Below, in pieces: positions 35,470 through 47,844 of a stretch of 64,000 nucleotides of DNA. The notes below the pieces were generated by a model. That model had not been told where the DNA came from. It searched no databases and saw only the letters and a list, made by a program, of their open reading frames with translations. The DNA lies in NCBI GenBank assembly GCA_029747015.1, contig JAKOGI010000009.1, positions 1,257,501 through 1,321,500 of the forward strand. The letters are read 5' to 3'. This DNA is from Carnegiea gigantea (Eukaryota; Streptophyta; Magnoliopsida; Caryophyllales; Cactaceae). The position numbers and the translations under genes were made by a program. How positions within the stretch are numbered: the stretch's first letter is position 1; the number at the start of each line of letters is the position of its first letter.

Positions 35470-36235
35470 GTAACTACACCATTCCTGACTACTCTCTCAA
35501 ATAATGTTAAGACCATTCTCTAGCCATATTTTCTGCCCCACATTTTAATAGTTAGGGGATGAGCAATGGTATGAACAATTTGCTTTCCTTTTCGTTTTAT
35601 GAGTGAAAAAATAAAATCAAATTAAGTTGGGAGCACGTTGAGTTACCTTTTTTTCATTAGATATTATATTTTTCCATTTTTTAAAATGAGCTAATTTAAA
35701 AGCCAGCTCTTTCGCATAAAATTGTCAATATGTTAGGGCATTGCACTCCCTAAAAAGATAAAATAAAAAAATAATAACAAAATGTTTATGAGTTAAACTT
35801 CAACCAAAATAAATATTAATAACTAACTATAATTTAATTTCTAAAGCTGCATAAATTCTTAAATTTAAATACATGCATTCATCTACTTACACGTACTTCG
35901 TTATACAAAAAAACTATAACAAGTAATACAACATAATTGACAGCTAAGCGATAAACAATGCATTCAATAAAATCCTAAATTGTGAAAGAACCTCTTGCTG
36001 TTAACAACTAAGCAATAATAAATAACATATTTAAGACAGGTAATACGACATAATTAACAACTAAGTGATAAATAATACGCTTAACAAAATTCTCAATCCT
36101 AAATTGTTTTAGTTAAAAAAGAAAAAAGACTTGTAGTTATCACAAAATATTACCAACACATGAGTCATGATTATATCTAAGACAAGCACATATAATACAA
36201 CTCCATAACTAACTTTAAACAGCAAGTTCGTTTCT
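35470..36235. other. Intergenic, upstream of the calmodulin-binding gene
   Basis: AT-rich, no coding sequence; probably includes this gene's promoter. Confidence 0.4.
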
Positions 36236-36455
36236 TTTTGGCGGGACCCTTTCTCTCTCTTTCCCCTGTTCCTCACGAAAATTCTTCCCGAATTATTTTT
36301 TTCTCGGGCAGAAATTCTCAACGAACGCGATTTCCTTGTAATTTTCAAGCCAACACAAGAAGTTTCCATAAAAAAACAACAGCCCTTTGTCCCCCTCATT
36401 GCCCTTCTCTCTGTTTCTCTCACATCTGCTATCTGGGTAGCCAAATTTGATCGAG
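36236..36455 (+). other. Probable 5'UTR exon of the calmodulin-binding gene
   Basis: A CT-rich leader (CCCTTTCTCTCTCTTTCCCC at about 36246) ends at a donor GATCGAG|GTACCA (36455/36456). The proposed leader intron runs to an acceptor TGTTTTCAG ending at 37557, 137 bp before the start codon. The long minus-strand frame over this exon (36576-36109) is antisense to it and shows no family features. Confidence 0.45.
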
Positions 36456-37694
36456 GTACCACATTGCTTCTGCATCTGATTGTTGATTTTTTGAATTGTT
36501 CACCCTTTTTTCTCATACCTAATTGGGTTTTGGTTGTGATGGTACCAGTTTCGTGTTTGATTGATGTCATTTTCACAACTTTTCATGTTTTTCCCCTTTA
36601 TGAGCGTTGATTGGAGAAGGGTTTGTGTTTGAATATTTGATTTATGATGGAATTGATTGAACTGCCATGTTTGTTAGGGAATGATCATTTTCAGGGTTGA
36701 ATTGCTGTGGGTTATTCATTTTGTTGATCATATCGATTTTGGGCGTGGGGTTGGTTATGGCAATTAGTGTTTGAAATAGATTGATGTGGATTACGCATTT
36801 TGTTGATCTTATCAATTTTGGGGGTGGGGTGATTTATGGCAATCAGGGTTTAAAATAGATTTCTGTGGCTCTGCATTTTGTTCGTCATAGCGATTTCCAG
36901 AGTAGGGTGGCTTATGGCAATTAGGGTTTAGAATATGAAGCATTGATGAATTGGGTATATGAGGAGACAATGTCTCTCTGACTCTATTTTGGTGTGTTTT
37001 CTCTTTGTCTGTGTCTTTGATGAAGTTTTCCTTTGTCCGATACTTTAGCCCGTTCCCTTTGATTTGCCTGCTGTGCGGACTTCATGTCAAGAAGTGAGTA
37101 ATCCTTATATGAAGATAATTTTGTTTTTCGTCAATGGGGTGACTTTCTTTTTAAGATGATAAATACTGAAAAAATAAGGTGCTGTAGATAGTCTCAGATC
37201 AGCCGGTTGTTGCATGGATTCCAATCCCTGTTCCAGTGAATCCGTCAGGCTTTGAGTGGATAGGAGTAGCTTGTCCCCCCCCCCCCCGGGGAAAAATATG
37301 GGATCCCGGAGGATGAAGGAACCTCTGAGCATGATTAGGAGGAGATTCCAGAGTGAAGATGAGACTCCAGCTCAAGTACAAATATGTCTTTTGTCTTTGG
37401 GACACTGATGTAGCACAAAATTGTTCTTTCTCTTTATATAGGATATAAGTATCTTAATTCAGTATGTAGTTTCAGCTGATCTCAGATAATATCACATTTG
37501 TGGGGGTTCTTTGTTGTGCTTTTCTTCTTATTCTGAATTCTGGTTTCATGTTTTCAGGTTTTGGAAGTCTTCTTCTTACATACGCCTAAGATTGACTAGT
37601 AGGACTTGGTGAATTTCAGATCTCTGATTTGTCATAGAGAACTCCTTCAAGGCTGTGAATGCCTGTCAACTTTCAATAATTCCTTATTCTATAG

Positions 37695-40037
37695 ATGGCC
37701 GAGGAGCATGCTTATAACACCATAACAGCTGAAAATATGGAGCTTGAAAGTGGTTATATAGCAGAGACTTCTCACACCTCAGCCAATCAGGGTAGTGATG
37801 ACTCCATGGACAAGGTGAAAATGGAGTTTGTTACTGGAGATGAGGATGACTTAGATGGGTTGACAGAGGAAACAGTTTATCACATTGAGGAAGAAGGTGG
37901 TGATGTGAGAAATGATAGTGATATTCCTGATGGCATGACCGGAAAAACATCTCTAACTGAAGAAACAACCAATATATTTGAGGTTCATGAGGAAGACGAT
38001 AGACATTTGAGATTGCATGGTGGCATTCTAGAAGGATTGATTGCAGAGACATCTGTGCTTGAAATATCAACTGATTCTGTCAGTGGAGATTTTAGAACAA
38101 ATTGTGACATTCTAGAGTGCATGACTATAACATCATCTCCAGCTGAACAAACAATTGATCTTTTCGACGAAGTAAGTGCAGATTTGGGAAGGAATGATAT
38201 ATGCCTACCAGAAGAAAATAATTCTGAAGATGTTTATGTGACAAGGACACCTACTTTAGTCATTATGGGTGCGAGCCACAAGTTTGCTGTTGGCTCACGC
38301 TATCTTAGCGCTCCATGTGCTTCCTACCATGATTTTTGCAAAGCTGGGCACAAACATTATCTAGAGGACCCCAATAGATGCATTTTGGGAACAATTAAAG
38401 GACCCCGGCCCTTGATGAGGACAACTGGTGATGCAATATCTTTGTCAAAGGCCGAGACCAGGAAAAAAGCGCTTCTTAGGCGCTCATCTCTTCCAAGTCC
38501 TATGATAGGGAAGGATCCTCAAACACATATTGAGAACATGAATCACTGCAAAGTGGACTTAAATCATTTAAAGTTAAAGCACAGCCAAGGTGAGATAAAG
38601 CCACCTTCGGCTCCTACTTGTGGACATTCAAGCAGTAGAAGTAAAACTGACCTTCAGGCTGGCAAGAAGATGGTGGTTCAAAGCCCAATGTTGCTGGAAA
38701 ACTCAAGTCAACCAGTCAAAGAAACAAAAACAAGGAAGGAAGCTGGGAGCCATAGCAGGGTTAAAAAGGAGAAAACCAAGGAGCCATTGAATGACCCTGT
38801 CTCTTCAAAGATGCCTCCAACTCAGAAGAAATCTCTGAGCATGAAAACAAGAATTTACAAGAATCTTCCTAGCTTCGCTCACTCCAAGAATCAAAGTAAT
38901 TCCAAAGAAGCGAAAATCAAAAAATCTGTGCTTGAGAAAACATTGTATGTGATTGAACCAAGTACCGACAAGAAACTGGCGAAAAGGGTTTTGAAACTCC
39001 CTTCTTCGAGCAAAAGTTTGCAAAATACAGAGAAAGCCAAGGAGCCAATGGGTAGCCCCAGCTCTCCAAGCTCTCCTGTAACTCTGAAGAGACCTCCAAG
39101 TGTGAAAGCAAGACTTCACAAGAATCTCAAGAGCTTCTCTCCCTCCAAGCATCAGAATAAACCTGAACAAGCCAAGATCACTGGGACAGTTGATGTGCCT
39201 GAGAAAACACTGTACATGATTGAACCAATTTCTGACAAGAAACCTTTAAGAAAAGCTTTAATATCAGCTTCTTCCAACAAAAGTCCAAAGTCTGACAAAA
39301 AAACCCCAAGAAAGGCTTCAATATCAGCTTCCTTCAGCAAGCAATTGCCAAATACTCAAAGGACATCTCATGTCGGTGAAAATAAAGTCCTCAAAGATAA
39401 CAAAGAAGGAACTGAATTTGATCATTTATCTCCTTCGTCAACATCTGAATCCATTTCAGTGGTGTCCGTAGCAGAACAGCCTAATGAACCTTTGGGAGAG
39501 AATCAACAAGATTCAGACTCTATGAACATTCAGCAGATTAGCACAACAACAGCAGATGCTCCGCCAGAACCAAGTGCAGCAAGAGCAAAATCAATGGTAA
39601 ACTGCAACAGAGAGAGTAAAATGACAGAAACTTGTCACCCAGATGAGAAGGATGGCTCATCTCGGATGGTGAAATTGAGGAGAGGAACGATGGTTGCACT
39701 TCAGTCTGCAGACAATTCTCCAGAGAGTCTCCCATTTAGGAGCGGGGGACATCTGGATGATGATGAAAATACCCAGGATGAGATTGTTTGCTTGAAGAAG
39801 ACAGCATGGACAGATGATGAGCCTCGTGATACTAAACCTGAAACTGCAAAAGTCCTTTTGAGACACCAAGAAGTAGTTGGAAAGAACTACAATTTGGATT
39901 TGAACAATGTGATTGAAGAGACCGCAAGCATACTTGTCAAGACTAGGAAAAGCAAGGTCAAAGCTTTGGTGGGTGCCTTTGAGACTGTGATTTCCCTTCG
40001 TGATCGCAAACCTGTGGTTGAAAGTAGAGTGTCCTGA
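37695..40037 (+). CDS. Plant calmodulin-binding domain protein (780 aa)
   Basis: Single coding exon. The C-terminal region, residues about 655-775, matches the plant calmodulin-binding domain family (Pfam CaM_binding, PF07839): VKLRRGTMVALQ, VLLRHQEVVGKN, NNVIEETASILVKTRKSK, then KVKALVGAFETVISL, which is the basic amphipathic helix expected to bind calmodulin. Around residue 200-225 is RYLSAPCASYHDFCKAGHKH, the family's short conserved central block. The first 170 residues are strongly acidic and rich in Ser/Thr; residues 290-640 are Lys/Ser/Pro-rich and look disordered. An internal duplication (about 379-452 and 466-540) repeats K..RxxKNLxSFxxSKxQ and EKTLYxIEPxxDKK blocks. Likely a nuclear or cytoplasmic Ca2+ signalling effector; the exact role is unknown. 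Confidence 0.92.
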   Translation: MAEEHAYNTITAENMELESGYIAETSHTSANQGSDDSMDKVKMEFVTGDEDDLDGLTEETVYHIEEEGGDVRNDSDIPDGMTGKTSLTEETTNIFEVHEEDDRHLRLHGGILEGLIAETSVLEISTDSVSGDFRTNCDILECMTITSSPAEQTIDLFDEVSADLGRNDICLPEENNSEDVYVTRTPTLVIMGASHKFAVGSRYLSAPCASYHDFCKAGHKHYLEDPNRCILGTIKGPRPLMRTTGDAISLSKAETRKKALLRRSSLPSPMIGKDPQTHIENMNHCKVDLNHLKLKHSQGEIKPPSAPTCGHSSSRSKTDLQAGKKMVVQSPMLLENSSQPVKETKTRKEAGSHSRVKKEKTKEPLNDPVSSKMPPTQKKSLSMKTRIYKNLPSFAHSKNQSNSKEAKIKKSVLEKTLYVIEPSTDKKLAKRVLKLPSSSKSLQNTEKAKEPMGSPSSPSSPVTLKRPPSVKARLHKNLKSFSPSKHQNKPEQAKITGTVDVPEKTLYMIEPISDKKPLRKALISASSNKSPKSDKKTPRKASISASFSKQLPNTQRTSHVGENKVLKDNKEGTEFDHLSPSSTSESISVVSVAEQPNEPLGENQQDSDSMNIQQISTTTADAPPEPSAARAKSMVNCNRESKMTETCHPDEKDGSSRMVKLRRGTMVALQSADNSPESLPFRSGGHLDDDENTQDEIVCLKKTAWTDDEPRDTKPETAKVLLRHQEVVGKNYNLDLNNVIEETASILVKTRKSKVKALVGAFETVISLRDRKPVVESRVS

Positions 40038-43000
40038 GTCACTTAAGATGGTATGTGTTATAGTTCTTGTGTACTATGATAACTTGATAATGAAGTTACA
40101 TGGTATGAACATATCATAGGCTTGCCAACTAGGAATAGCAAAATTAACTAGAATCCTGTTTCAGGGACTATAAGTCTAAGGGAAAGAGTTCAAGCTCCTC
40201 CTCATTTGTGCCTCTCCTTTTATTATTTTATTTCTTGAGTGTACTTAATCTCATGTATAGTACCATAATTGGCAATCGCTAGAGCTGACTCTTGTGATTT
40301 ATACAGTGCCTTATCTCAAAGGCGAAGTTGACCACTCCTGCTGTATGTTCTCTGATTATTAGTTGTGCCCCCTTTTTCTTCCCTTCTGCAAGTCATATGT
40401 TCCTTTTTTGACTATTTAGCCTCTGCTTGAATTTGCTGCTGCTTCGTTTTGTATCATGCTGGGCAGGAGCATGTCATGGATAGGCTTTCTAAATAGCTAA
40501 AGCGCCAGTTACCTTTCTGAAGTATCATGTGCTTTTTCCGAACATAAATGCTGGATACCTCGAGCATGGCTTGAGGGAAAGCAGCGGCACTTAAAACGCA
40601 ATTCCAAATGGAGACTAGGGCTGTCCTTGTGGAACAGAAAGATACACGCAGATAACTGGAATATATTTTAATGTAGCTCACGATTTCTTGTTCATTATGA
40701 ACAGGACTATCATCCTTTAGCACTTTTGTACCTTAAAAAGAAATTATGGCCACGCTACTTCATAACCACACATCTTAAGAATTCATAAAGCATAACTCCC
40801 CCCCCCCCCCCCAAAGTCTATATCCCACTGGACCGAGGTCTGACGAAATCGTAACCTTCCGATCATCCCTGAAAAAAAATGTTTCATCTCCTCCCTAAGA
40901 TGATCACCTGTAATGTTAACCTTAAGGTTTGCGAAACTATTTAATAATGTAGTAATGAAACAAATGAATATCCATCAAGATCCACACATTAGAACTCTAA
41001 GATGAAACGAGACCAGTATGAAGTTCATGTAGGCAAGGAGTTCGGTGAAACGTATGCCATTTTACCTGTACAATTGGACTGGAAGAGATAGTTTTGGTTG
41101 GATCCTGGATTTCACAGCGTTGACAGCTTACTACTCCCCAGCAAAAGAACCAGAGGGGTTTACTGACACGTTTTATTTTGTACACAGCGAACCAAAAATG
41201 AAAATCTGTACAGTATTGATTTCTGGTTTATCGAGAAGATCAGAAATCTGTGCATAGAAAATAGTGAGATGATGCCCAACTTTTTTTCATAGTGAAGGTT
41301 GTGATGTCATAGAGGGACTCTGAAACTTCCAAATAGGGGTTATATTGCACACTAGATAGTAAAGGATTGTTTTCTCGACCTGCTCCTTGACCTTAATTAG
41401 CAGTAAATTATGAGAGCCCTAGGAACTGATCTGTGGGAGATTTAAGTGTTAAATCAACCAATGCCTGAGTCAGAAGAATATCAAGTCAGAAACCATTAAG
41501 TGGTAACTAATGAACGTAATGTGAAGATGTGTTTTCTGGTTACTGAGGCTGCAACAACACCAAGAACATAATTTTCCATCCCATGTCAAATGGCATAGGA
41601 TGGTCCTAAAGGACAGACAGGTATGGTGACACTCCATCCAATAGTTAGACTAGGTCATAACCTTCTCCAAGTCTAGAAGGAGATTATTTTGCATTTATAT
41701 TGCAATTGCGTGGCTGTTTTGGTTGATGTGATACACGCACACATATACGTCAATTGGCCCATTGTTTCACTTTTGGATTTTAATTGCATTTCTACGGTGT
41801 TATTCTTACACCGACACCCCCCCCCCAAACAAAAAAAAGAAAAAAGAAGGGAAAACAAGAAGGTAAAGCTTTCCATGTTCCTGTCAATTTTGAAATGGAT
41901 TGTATAATAAAAAGAAGCTCAAATTATTCAAGAGGAAAAACAATAAAACATGAAGTTGATTGAATAGAAAAGTTGCAGAATGCTGCAAAATTTTAATTGA
42001 AAGTTAGAGGGTAAGATGCTGTAGCTATACATATTTAACTTTTAAGTTGGAGAAGAAGATGTTCTCGTATGGGCAGACAAGTAATTTCTGCAATTTTCAA
42101 ACCTTACGTGCATTTAGTCCTTCAGTACTCACATCTGAAACACCCCTGGTTTCCCTTGTTTTTTCTGATGCTCAACTTCATTGCATCTTTATGCTTAACC
42201 CCGGATATTTCTTTCATATCTAGCTTCTTTCCCTTTTTTCAAAACGTGTTTAACTCTTTAACACAGCTTATCAAAAACCTTTTTGCGGGCACTTTAGACT
42301 CGGCCTCTCTGCATGTGAGGGTCAGGCCGAGTACATCTGCATATATTAACTTCCTCCCGGACTTCGCTTCAGTAGGATTCACATTATGACGTTGTTGGTT
42401 TCTGTCCTGTTTTGCCAGTGTACTGGATGGTACAGCTCAGACAATCCTCCGATTCCAGTTTCCAACACAGGTCATGATCTGATTTCATGCAGTTATCTGT
42501 TGCCTAAAATTTAGTTGAGCTTGCTTCTTATCATGTAGGTATGTTTCATATTGCTTCTCAGTTGTGATTTTTCATGACAAAATCTTTTGGTCCCACATTT
42601 ATGATGAGCATATCAAAATTGTGGTCTGCATCTGTTCTGCTAAATCATTGATACTGAAAGTAACCTGTCCTGTTGTGAAATTATTTGAGGATGGATTCTG
42701 CTAGATAACTGCTTGCTTTTCTTCTTTTTCTTCCCCCTTAAATTATCTGTCGGTATAGTGATCTGCCCACTAACTATGTAAAGTGATTCTCCAAACAACT
42801 CTCCTGTATTCCAAATTGAGGTCTTGGAACTGAGTGAAGACAGAGAAATTAAAAAAGAAGAGGCAATGAAAAGGCAAAAGGCAAGAAGTGATGCTTTTCC
42901 TGAGGCAGCCTGGGGACTGGATTACGATGTGGGCACCAGTTTGTCAAATCTCCAACATTTGATCTTAGGTCTCGTGGGGTTGGCACATAGTAGATTTTGC

Positions 43001-44188
43001 CATTGGGCGTGTGATCCTGATCTTAAAAGTCTTAGTTGGACACTTCACAGTCACAAGTAGTTAGTGACTGGACCCCTTCCCTCCCCCCCCCCCCCCCCAA
43101 AAACCCCCGGGGCCCTTCCCAAAGGGGAAAAAAGGATAATGGTAAGAGAAAATAATGGGGACAAAAAGATTGGAGATCTTAATGTTTAAGCTTCAATTTC
43201 TTTTAGAAGGCCACAATTTTTAAATTTACTCTGCTGTACTTTGAGTAAAAGATGTAAATCTTAGCAGGATCTAAGCTAGAAGGTGGTGGTTTAAGCAAAT
43301 ACTTGTAAACTTATTCCAGAGGAACACATGTGGAATGGAAACATGCAAGGGCAATTGTTACATTGAAATACAATGGCCTAATCCAATTGTGACTGGGACT
43401 CTTCATTTCTCGTCAAACCCGACATTGAGCAATCAACATGACTATGAAAACTTGGCCTTTTGTTTTAGATTAAAAACATGCAAATCTTTCAGAAAATGCT
43501 GAGTTTGAAACTTAGGCTTGCATTGGTAATTCAATAACTAAACATGGATATATGGCTGAGTCCAAGTCAAATGGACTGAATCAAATGTCTAATTGAATTG
43601 TTCTTTCCTATTTTATCATTGATAGGAGGCTAATCAATAAGTTTTCTATCAAGGGTCCGATGGTGTGAAGTTGAGTTCATCTTGTGCTGGAACTCCACAA
43701 TAGGACGGATCCTTGTGTGGTCGGTTGATAGGATAGAAAAAGAAAAGAAAAGGGTGGGGGTAAAAATTGATATGGAGATACTAATTGCATTGGAGCTAAG
43801 AACAGCCTTTTAAAGATGGTGTTATGAAAATGAATTAGGGAAAGGAAAGTTGATCTGGGAGCTTCAAAGTGCCTACAACTTGCAATCAAACTTTGATATA
43901 TCCATTAAATATCTTCTTCCCATCAGGATAAGGGTGTGGCAACAGAGAAACAAAGATGACAGCAATGCCTCCATTGATTGTATATCTTCGTTGGGTTTAT
44001 TGTATGCGTTGTACAAAGAGAGTTTCGTGTGTATTTTTTTGACATGTAGCGAGATACACAGACAATGGGAGTGAGGGGAGAAAAATGATGCTAACTGGAA
44101 AAGATTTCAACCATTTACATTTTCCCCCCCCAAAAAAAATGCAACCAAAAAGAGCTAAAAGACCTTTGAATCATGAAAATTAGTTGCC
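40038..44188. other. Flanks of the calmodulin-binding gene and PIF7, no gene recognised
   Basis: The first few hundred bases are likely 3'UTR of the upstream gene, and the last few hundred are 3' flank of PIF7, which converges on it. In between, 42060-43060 has some exon-like pieces (for example a possible exon 42420-42470 between an AG and a GT, and an open frame at 42824-43060), but no family that I recognise. Poly(C)-poly(A) runs occur near 40798, 41817, 43081 and 44125. Confidence 0.35.
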
Positions 44189-47100
44189 TCAACCTCCATG
44201 GACATGATGGTTCGAGTGCAGTGGATTGCTTGTTGGTTGGGGCGGTGTTCGCTGCTGCTGTTGCCTCTGCAGTGTTGCTATCCTATTGTAGAGATCCATG
44301 TTCATAGACTGCAAAAGAGCATAATTTGACTCGTGAGTGTCAGAAGATAATAATAGGAAGCAATATCTCTTCTTTCTCGGAGAATTCACTGATGAGCAGT
44401 TGAGACAATTTTAGGGTTCGGGTCATATCAGGATACGTTGTAGGTATGTCCAATAAGCTCGCCAAGGAAGTGCAACCGATCTGATCAGACAGTTTCCTTA
44501 TCAGTTAGCTTGTTGTGTGTCTAGAATGGAGTCTGGTTTCAAAGGTTGGATTAGTTTTGCTGGGTATATACAAAAACAAGGTAAGATTATGATTAATAGT
44601 ATGCTTTTCACTTGCCTGTGCCAAAAGTGCGGCATACGGCTCTTGCAAAGGAGCAGAACTGCTGGTTCCGGGAACAGGATTTGCTTGCTGGGTTTGGGGA
44701 ATCATCTGAGGTAATACAAAGGCTCCTGGAGGGACAAAAGTTGAGGTCGAAGTGGCTACTTGAGCGGGGTGGATTAACTGGGGGATCGTCTGGGGAGGCA
44801 TTGGGTTTTGACCAATGCTTGTTGTGTCAAGCATTCCGACTCCCATTCCAAGGCCGGCTCCCATTCCCATTCTGGCGAGGAGCGACATCTGCTGCAGATG
44901 TTGCTGCATTCCTAAAGTAGGCATCATGATCTGGGGCATGAATCTTGCATTGCTTATCATCTGAACTTGTGCTTGAAGTTGCTTCAGGTATTCAATCACC
45001 TCATCCAACATTGATGCTTTATCTGTCTGGTTTAGCTTAGAAAAGAAATCAGAATGCTAAACTAACTATTATCGGACAGTGCTCCTAATGTGATTCTTTT
45101 TTTGTTGGGGGGGGGGGGGTGTTGTCAAATCTACTCAACCTTACAGTTACAATGAACTGTAGAGGTTGTTTCAATTGGAACCCAGATTTGGAAGGTTGAC
45201 TACCTACTACCTATTTCAACATGTCAGGCGCTGACATTTGTTTAAGTGTTGGACTTTGCAATTGTCTGAAAATTTTTTGTGGGTTTTTGAGTCTAAATTG
45301 AAGAGTATAGTTTTCATTCTCATATTATAGTGTTAAGCACCAAACACTGGTACTTGAACCAAAATGAAGAGTTCTAGTAGCAACCAAAATCCCATAAGTC
45401 TCACATAAAAAGAAATCAGTATGAGAGAAGGAAAATGTTATTTGTTAGGTTATAGCTTTGTCAACTTGCTTACCTTGCTTGCATTTGGGACCAACTTTTG
45501 CAGAGCTTTCATCTTTTGGTTAATCCGGTCTCTTCGTCTCTGCACATACATATTTTGATCAGCTGGAATTACTGTGATATCAGGTATGCCATCTCACTAT
45601 TTTAAATATCATAGCTGCAGAATAGGCATCATGTGTTTTATGCAGAATGTTGAATATCAATTCAAATTAGTGAAATCTTGAATCACTACCCGCTCAGACT
45701 GATTATGAACAGCAGCTGCCCTTCCTTTACGTGTGGTGTAGGAACGACCTGTATCTCCTTTAGCCTCTCGCTCTTCCTCATGGTTTCCCTGCATAAAGTT
45801 TCAGGAAATTAATTATCTGATCATTGAGCACTTAACATAGGATTTACAGATTGATCACTCTAGCATCTCGTGGACTGATTAATTGGCTTTGTACGTCATT
45901 TCTTCCCGGAAGATTTCCGATCAGAATTTTAGAGCTGCTGAATCATCTGAAATTTTCAAACCCGAAAATTTCTGAGCAGATGCAATGAACAAAGCCTTAT
46001 GCCCACTGCACAATGAACCCAGTATTAAATAGCTTTTTGTTTTTCAAAACTTCTCACGTTTATTTCCACATGTTAGAACTTAAGATTTTCATTCTTCAGA
46101 GGGAAGCAGAAACAAGATCATTGTGCAAATTTCTGAAATAAAATAAATAGTCAAAACTGAAAAGTACTTAGAGAATAGCTTTCCTCCTACAGAATAAGTT
46201 CCTAAGGTTTGCGATTTGCTTTCTCCTTTGAAAGTTCTGCACACAAGGAGGGACAAAAATAGGGAAAGGGAGAGGAAGAAGAAGATAAGTACCGATCCAC
46301 CATGGCAAGCTGAATCCTCATCTGTGGTCGTCTTAGTCCTTGTGCAACTCCTAGGAGACTCATGAGATGCCCAAGTCATCATAGTTGTGTCATTGTTATC
46401 CCTACAAAAGGCAGCATTTGCACTTGCACTGGCACTTTCATGATCATTGGGAGGTTTGGAATGATCAGTTTCCAAATGGCTCCGTTTCTTGGCCAGCCCC
46501 AAGGGAGGGGGCGGAGGGGGTGCGTTCTGAATTGGGACAGAATTCTTGACCCATTTTCCACAGGAAGAAGCCACAAAAGAGCCTACCTTTTTAATATTTT
46601 GGGCTGAATTAGGGATCGGATTTGGACTTTGTGTGTTGCAATAGGTTGCTTGATGGACTAATGACTCTAGAGTGTCACCAGCCTGACCAATTCCTCCCCA
46701 TGAGGGCTTCGGGGGGGAGGAAGAAGTTGAGCTCAGAGGACGAGGAGGGAGAGGAGGGAACATCCCTCCTACCTCATGCATGGCTAGCTGCCCATTTTCC
46801 CATGTTAGCTCTGTCACTTCATAGTTTGACCTGCAAATTTATGCGTAACAAACATAGTTGAGTTAGGTGAAGGCACAACATAGGCATGAAAAGTTGGAAA
46901 TTTCAAAAAGATGAACTTTTGTTTCTGTGATTCTTAATGGTGTACTTCGTATCAAATACCTACGCCGGACATTGAACACATTCATGCGAGCATGGACACT
47001 TGAGACTTCATTTAGACCAAAAACATGCAAACCTTTTGAAGAATGGCCAACTAAAACTCCTGGACAAGTACTGATGTCAGACATTAGGATCTGATCTGTG

Positions 47101-47844
47101 TAGTAAAGTATCATGTAGTTGTTTTATTTGTTGGGATTTCATTGGCATACATTGTCAGATCATTACAAAAAGCTCCTAAAACATAGGCAGAAATGAACAC
47201 ACACGGTTCATAAGCAAATTGGTATTTAAATCAGTGGAAATTTGATTCACTCAACTGACGTCATTTTCTTTTGAAGTTTGCAAGGAGAACCAAAACCCAA
47301 TATACCAGGACCATCCACACAAATATAGCTCCATCTTCCTAGTGCCTCTTATGAGACTCCTGCCTATTATGAACTATACAATGTTACAAATTAAAATCCC
47401 AATACCAAGAACTAACCATAAATTTCGAGCCATCGCCCCAGTGACTTTATGAGACTCCTGCCTGTACTACAATAACAACAATTCACAGGGTGGGTCTTGC
47501 TTTCGCACGTCTGAGGAGATCCAAATGCAATTAGTTCTACCCCTACAAGCACTCATGCAAGCAGAGAGACTTCTGCCTATGACAAACCCAAATTAAAAAT
47601 TAACAAAAGAACACAAAAACAAAAACTGAAGGCAGCAGACAAAAAGAGGAGCAGGGGAGGAGAAGTGTCAGGAGCAGTAGTACTCAGCATACATAGGCAC
47701 AATTTGGGAGAAGCTTTGAGGGTAAAAGAGGTGGGAGTTGAAATCCACGTGAGAGGATATGTTTCCCTCTTCTGCTTGGCTAAGGTCTTGTCTAATCTGA
47801 TGCTTTAGACTATTCCAACTGGGTACTACACACTGACTGCTCAT
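44189..47844 (-). CDS. PIF7: Phytochrome-interacting bHLH factor, PIF7-type (461 aa, six coding exons)
   Basis: Exons on the minus strand: 47844-47693, 46830-46293, 45788-45690, 45539-45474, 45026-44616, 44308-44189; together 1386 bp including the stop, all junctions in phase. Exon 1 encodes MSSQCVVPSW..., the N-terminus I recall for PIF7 homologues outside Brassicaceae. Residues 51-65 (MSNYEVTELTWENGQ) hold the active phytochrome B-binding motif (EL....GQ, E58 to Q65). The bHLH spans about 250-312: GRAAAVHNQSERRRRDRINQ, then KALQKLVPNASK, TDKASMLDEVIEYLKQLQAQ; the H-N-x-S-E-R core predicts G-box binding. A Met/Gly-rich SLLARMGMGAGLG stretch and EPYAALLAQ|SMNMDLYNRIATL match Arabidopsis PIF7 better than PIF8/UNE10. 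Intron 5 has a GC donor. Expected role: nuclear regulator of shade and warmth growth responses, inhibited by phyB. Confidence 0.93.
44309..44615 (-). other. GC-AG intron (intron 5 of PIF7)
   Basis: The exon end reads GCACAG|GCAAGT and the acceptor TCTTTTGCAG|TCTATG. The donor is GC instead of GT but otherwise matches the U1 consensus perfectly, as is typical of GC-AG introns. Joining here gives EPYAALLAQ-SMNMDLYN, matching PIF7; reading through gives 37 unrelated residues and a stop at 44505. Confidence 0.85.

Noticed and set aside
36109..36576. 155-codon minus-strand frame as a gene
   Set aside because: Antisense to a CT-rich leader exon; Lys/Arg-rich composition follows from that, with no family resemblance.
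44505..44615. C-terminal ASEKHTINHNLTLFLYIP extension of PIF7
   Set aside because: Explained by read-through of the GC-AG intron; the spliced exon restores the conserved PIF7 end.
46089..46292. Hydrophobic tail (LIFFFLSLSLFLSLL) as a membrane anchor of a PIF-like protein
   Set aside because: It is intron 2 read-through after the donor at 46292; splicing to 45788 gives the bHLH domain in frame.
47746..47751. CACGTG G-box as an autoregulatory PIF site
   Set aside because: It lies inside coding exon 1 (Ser-His-Val codons) of PIF7; one hexamer in coding sequence is weak evidence.
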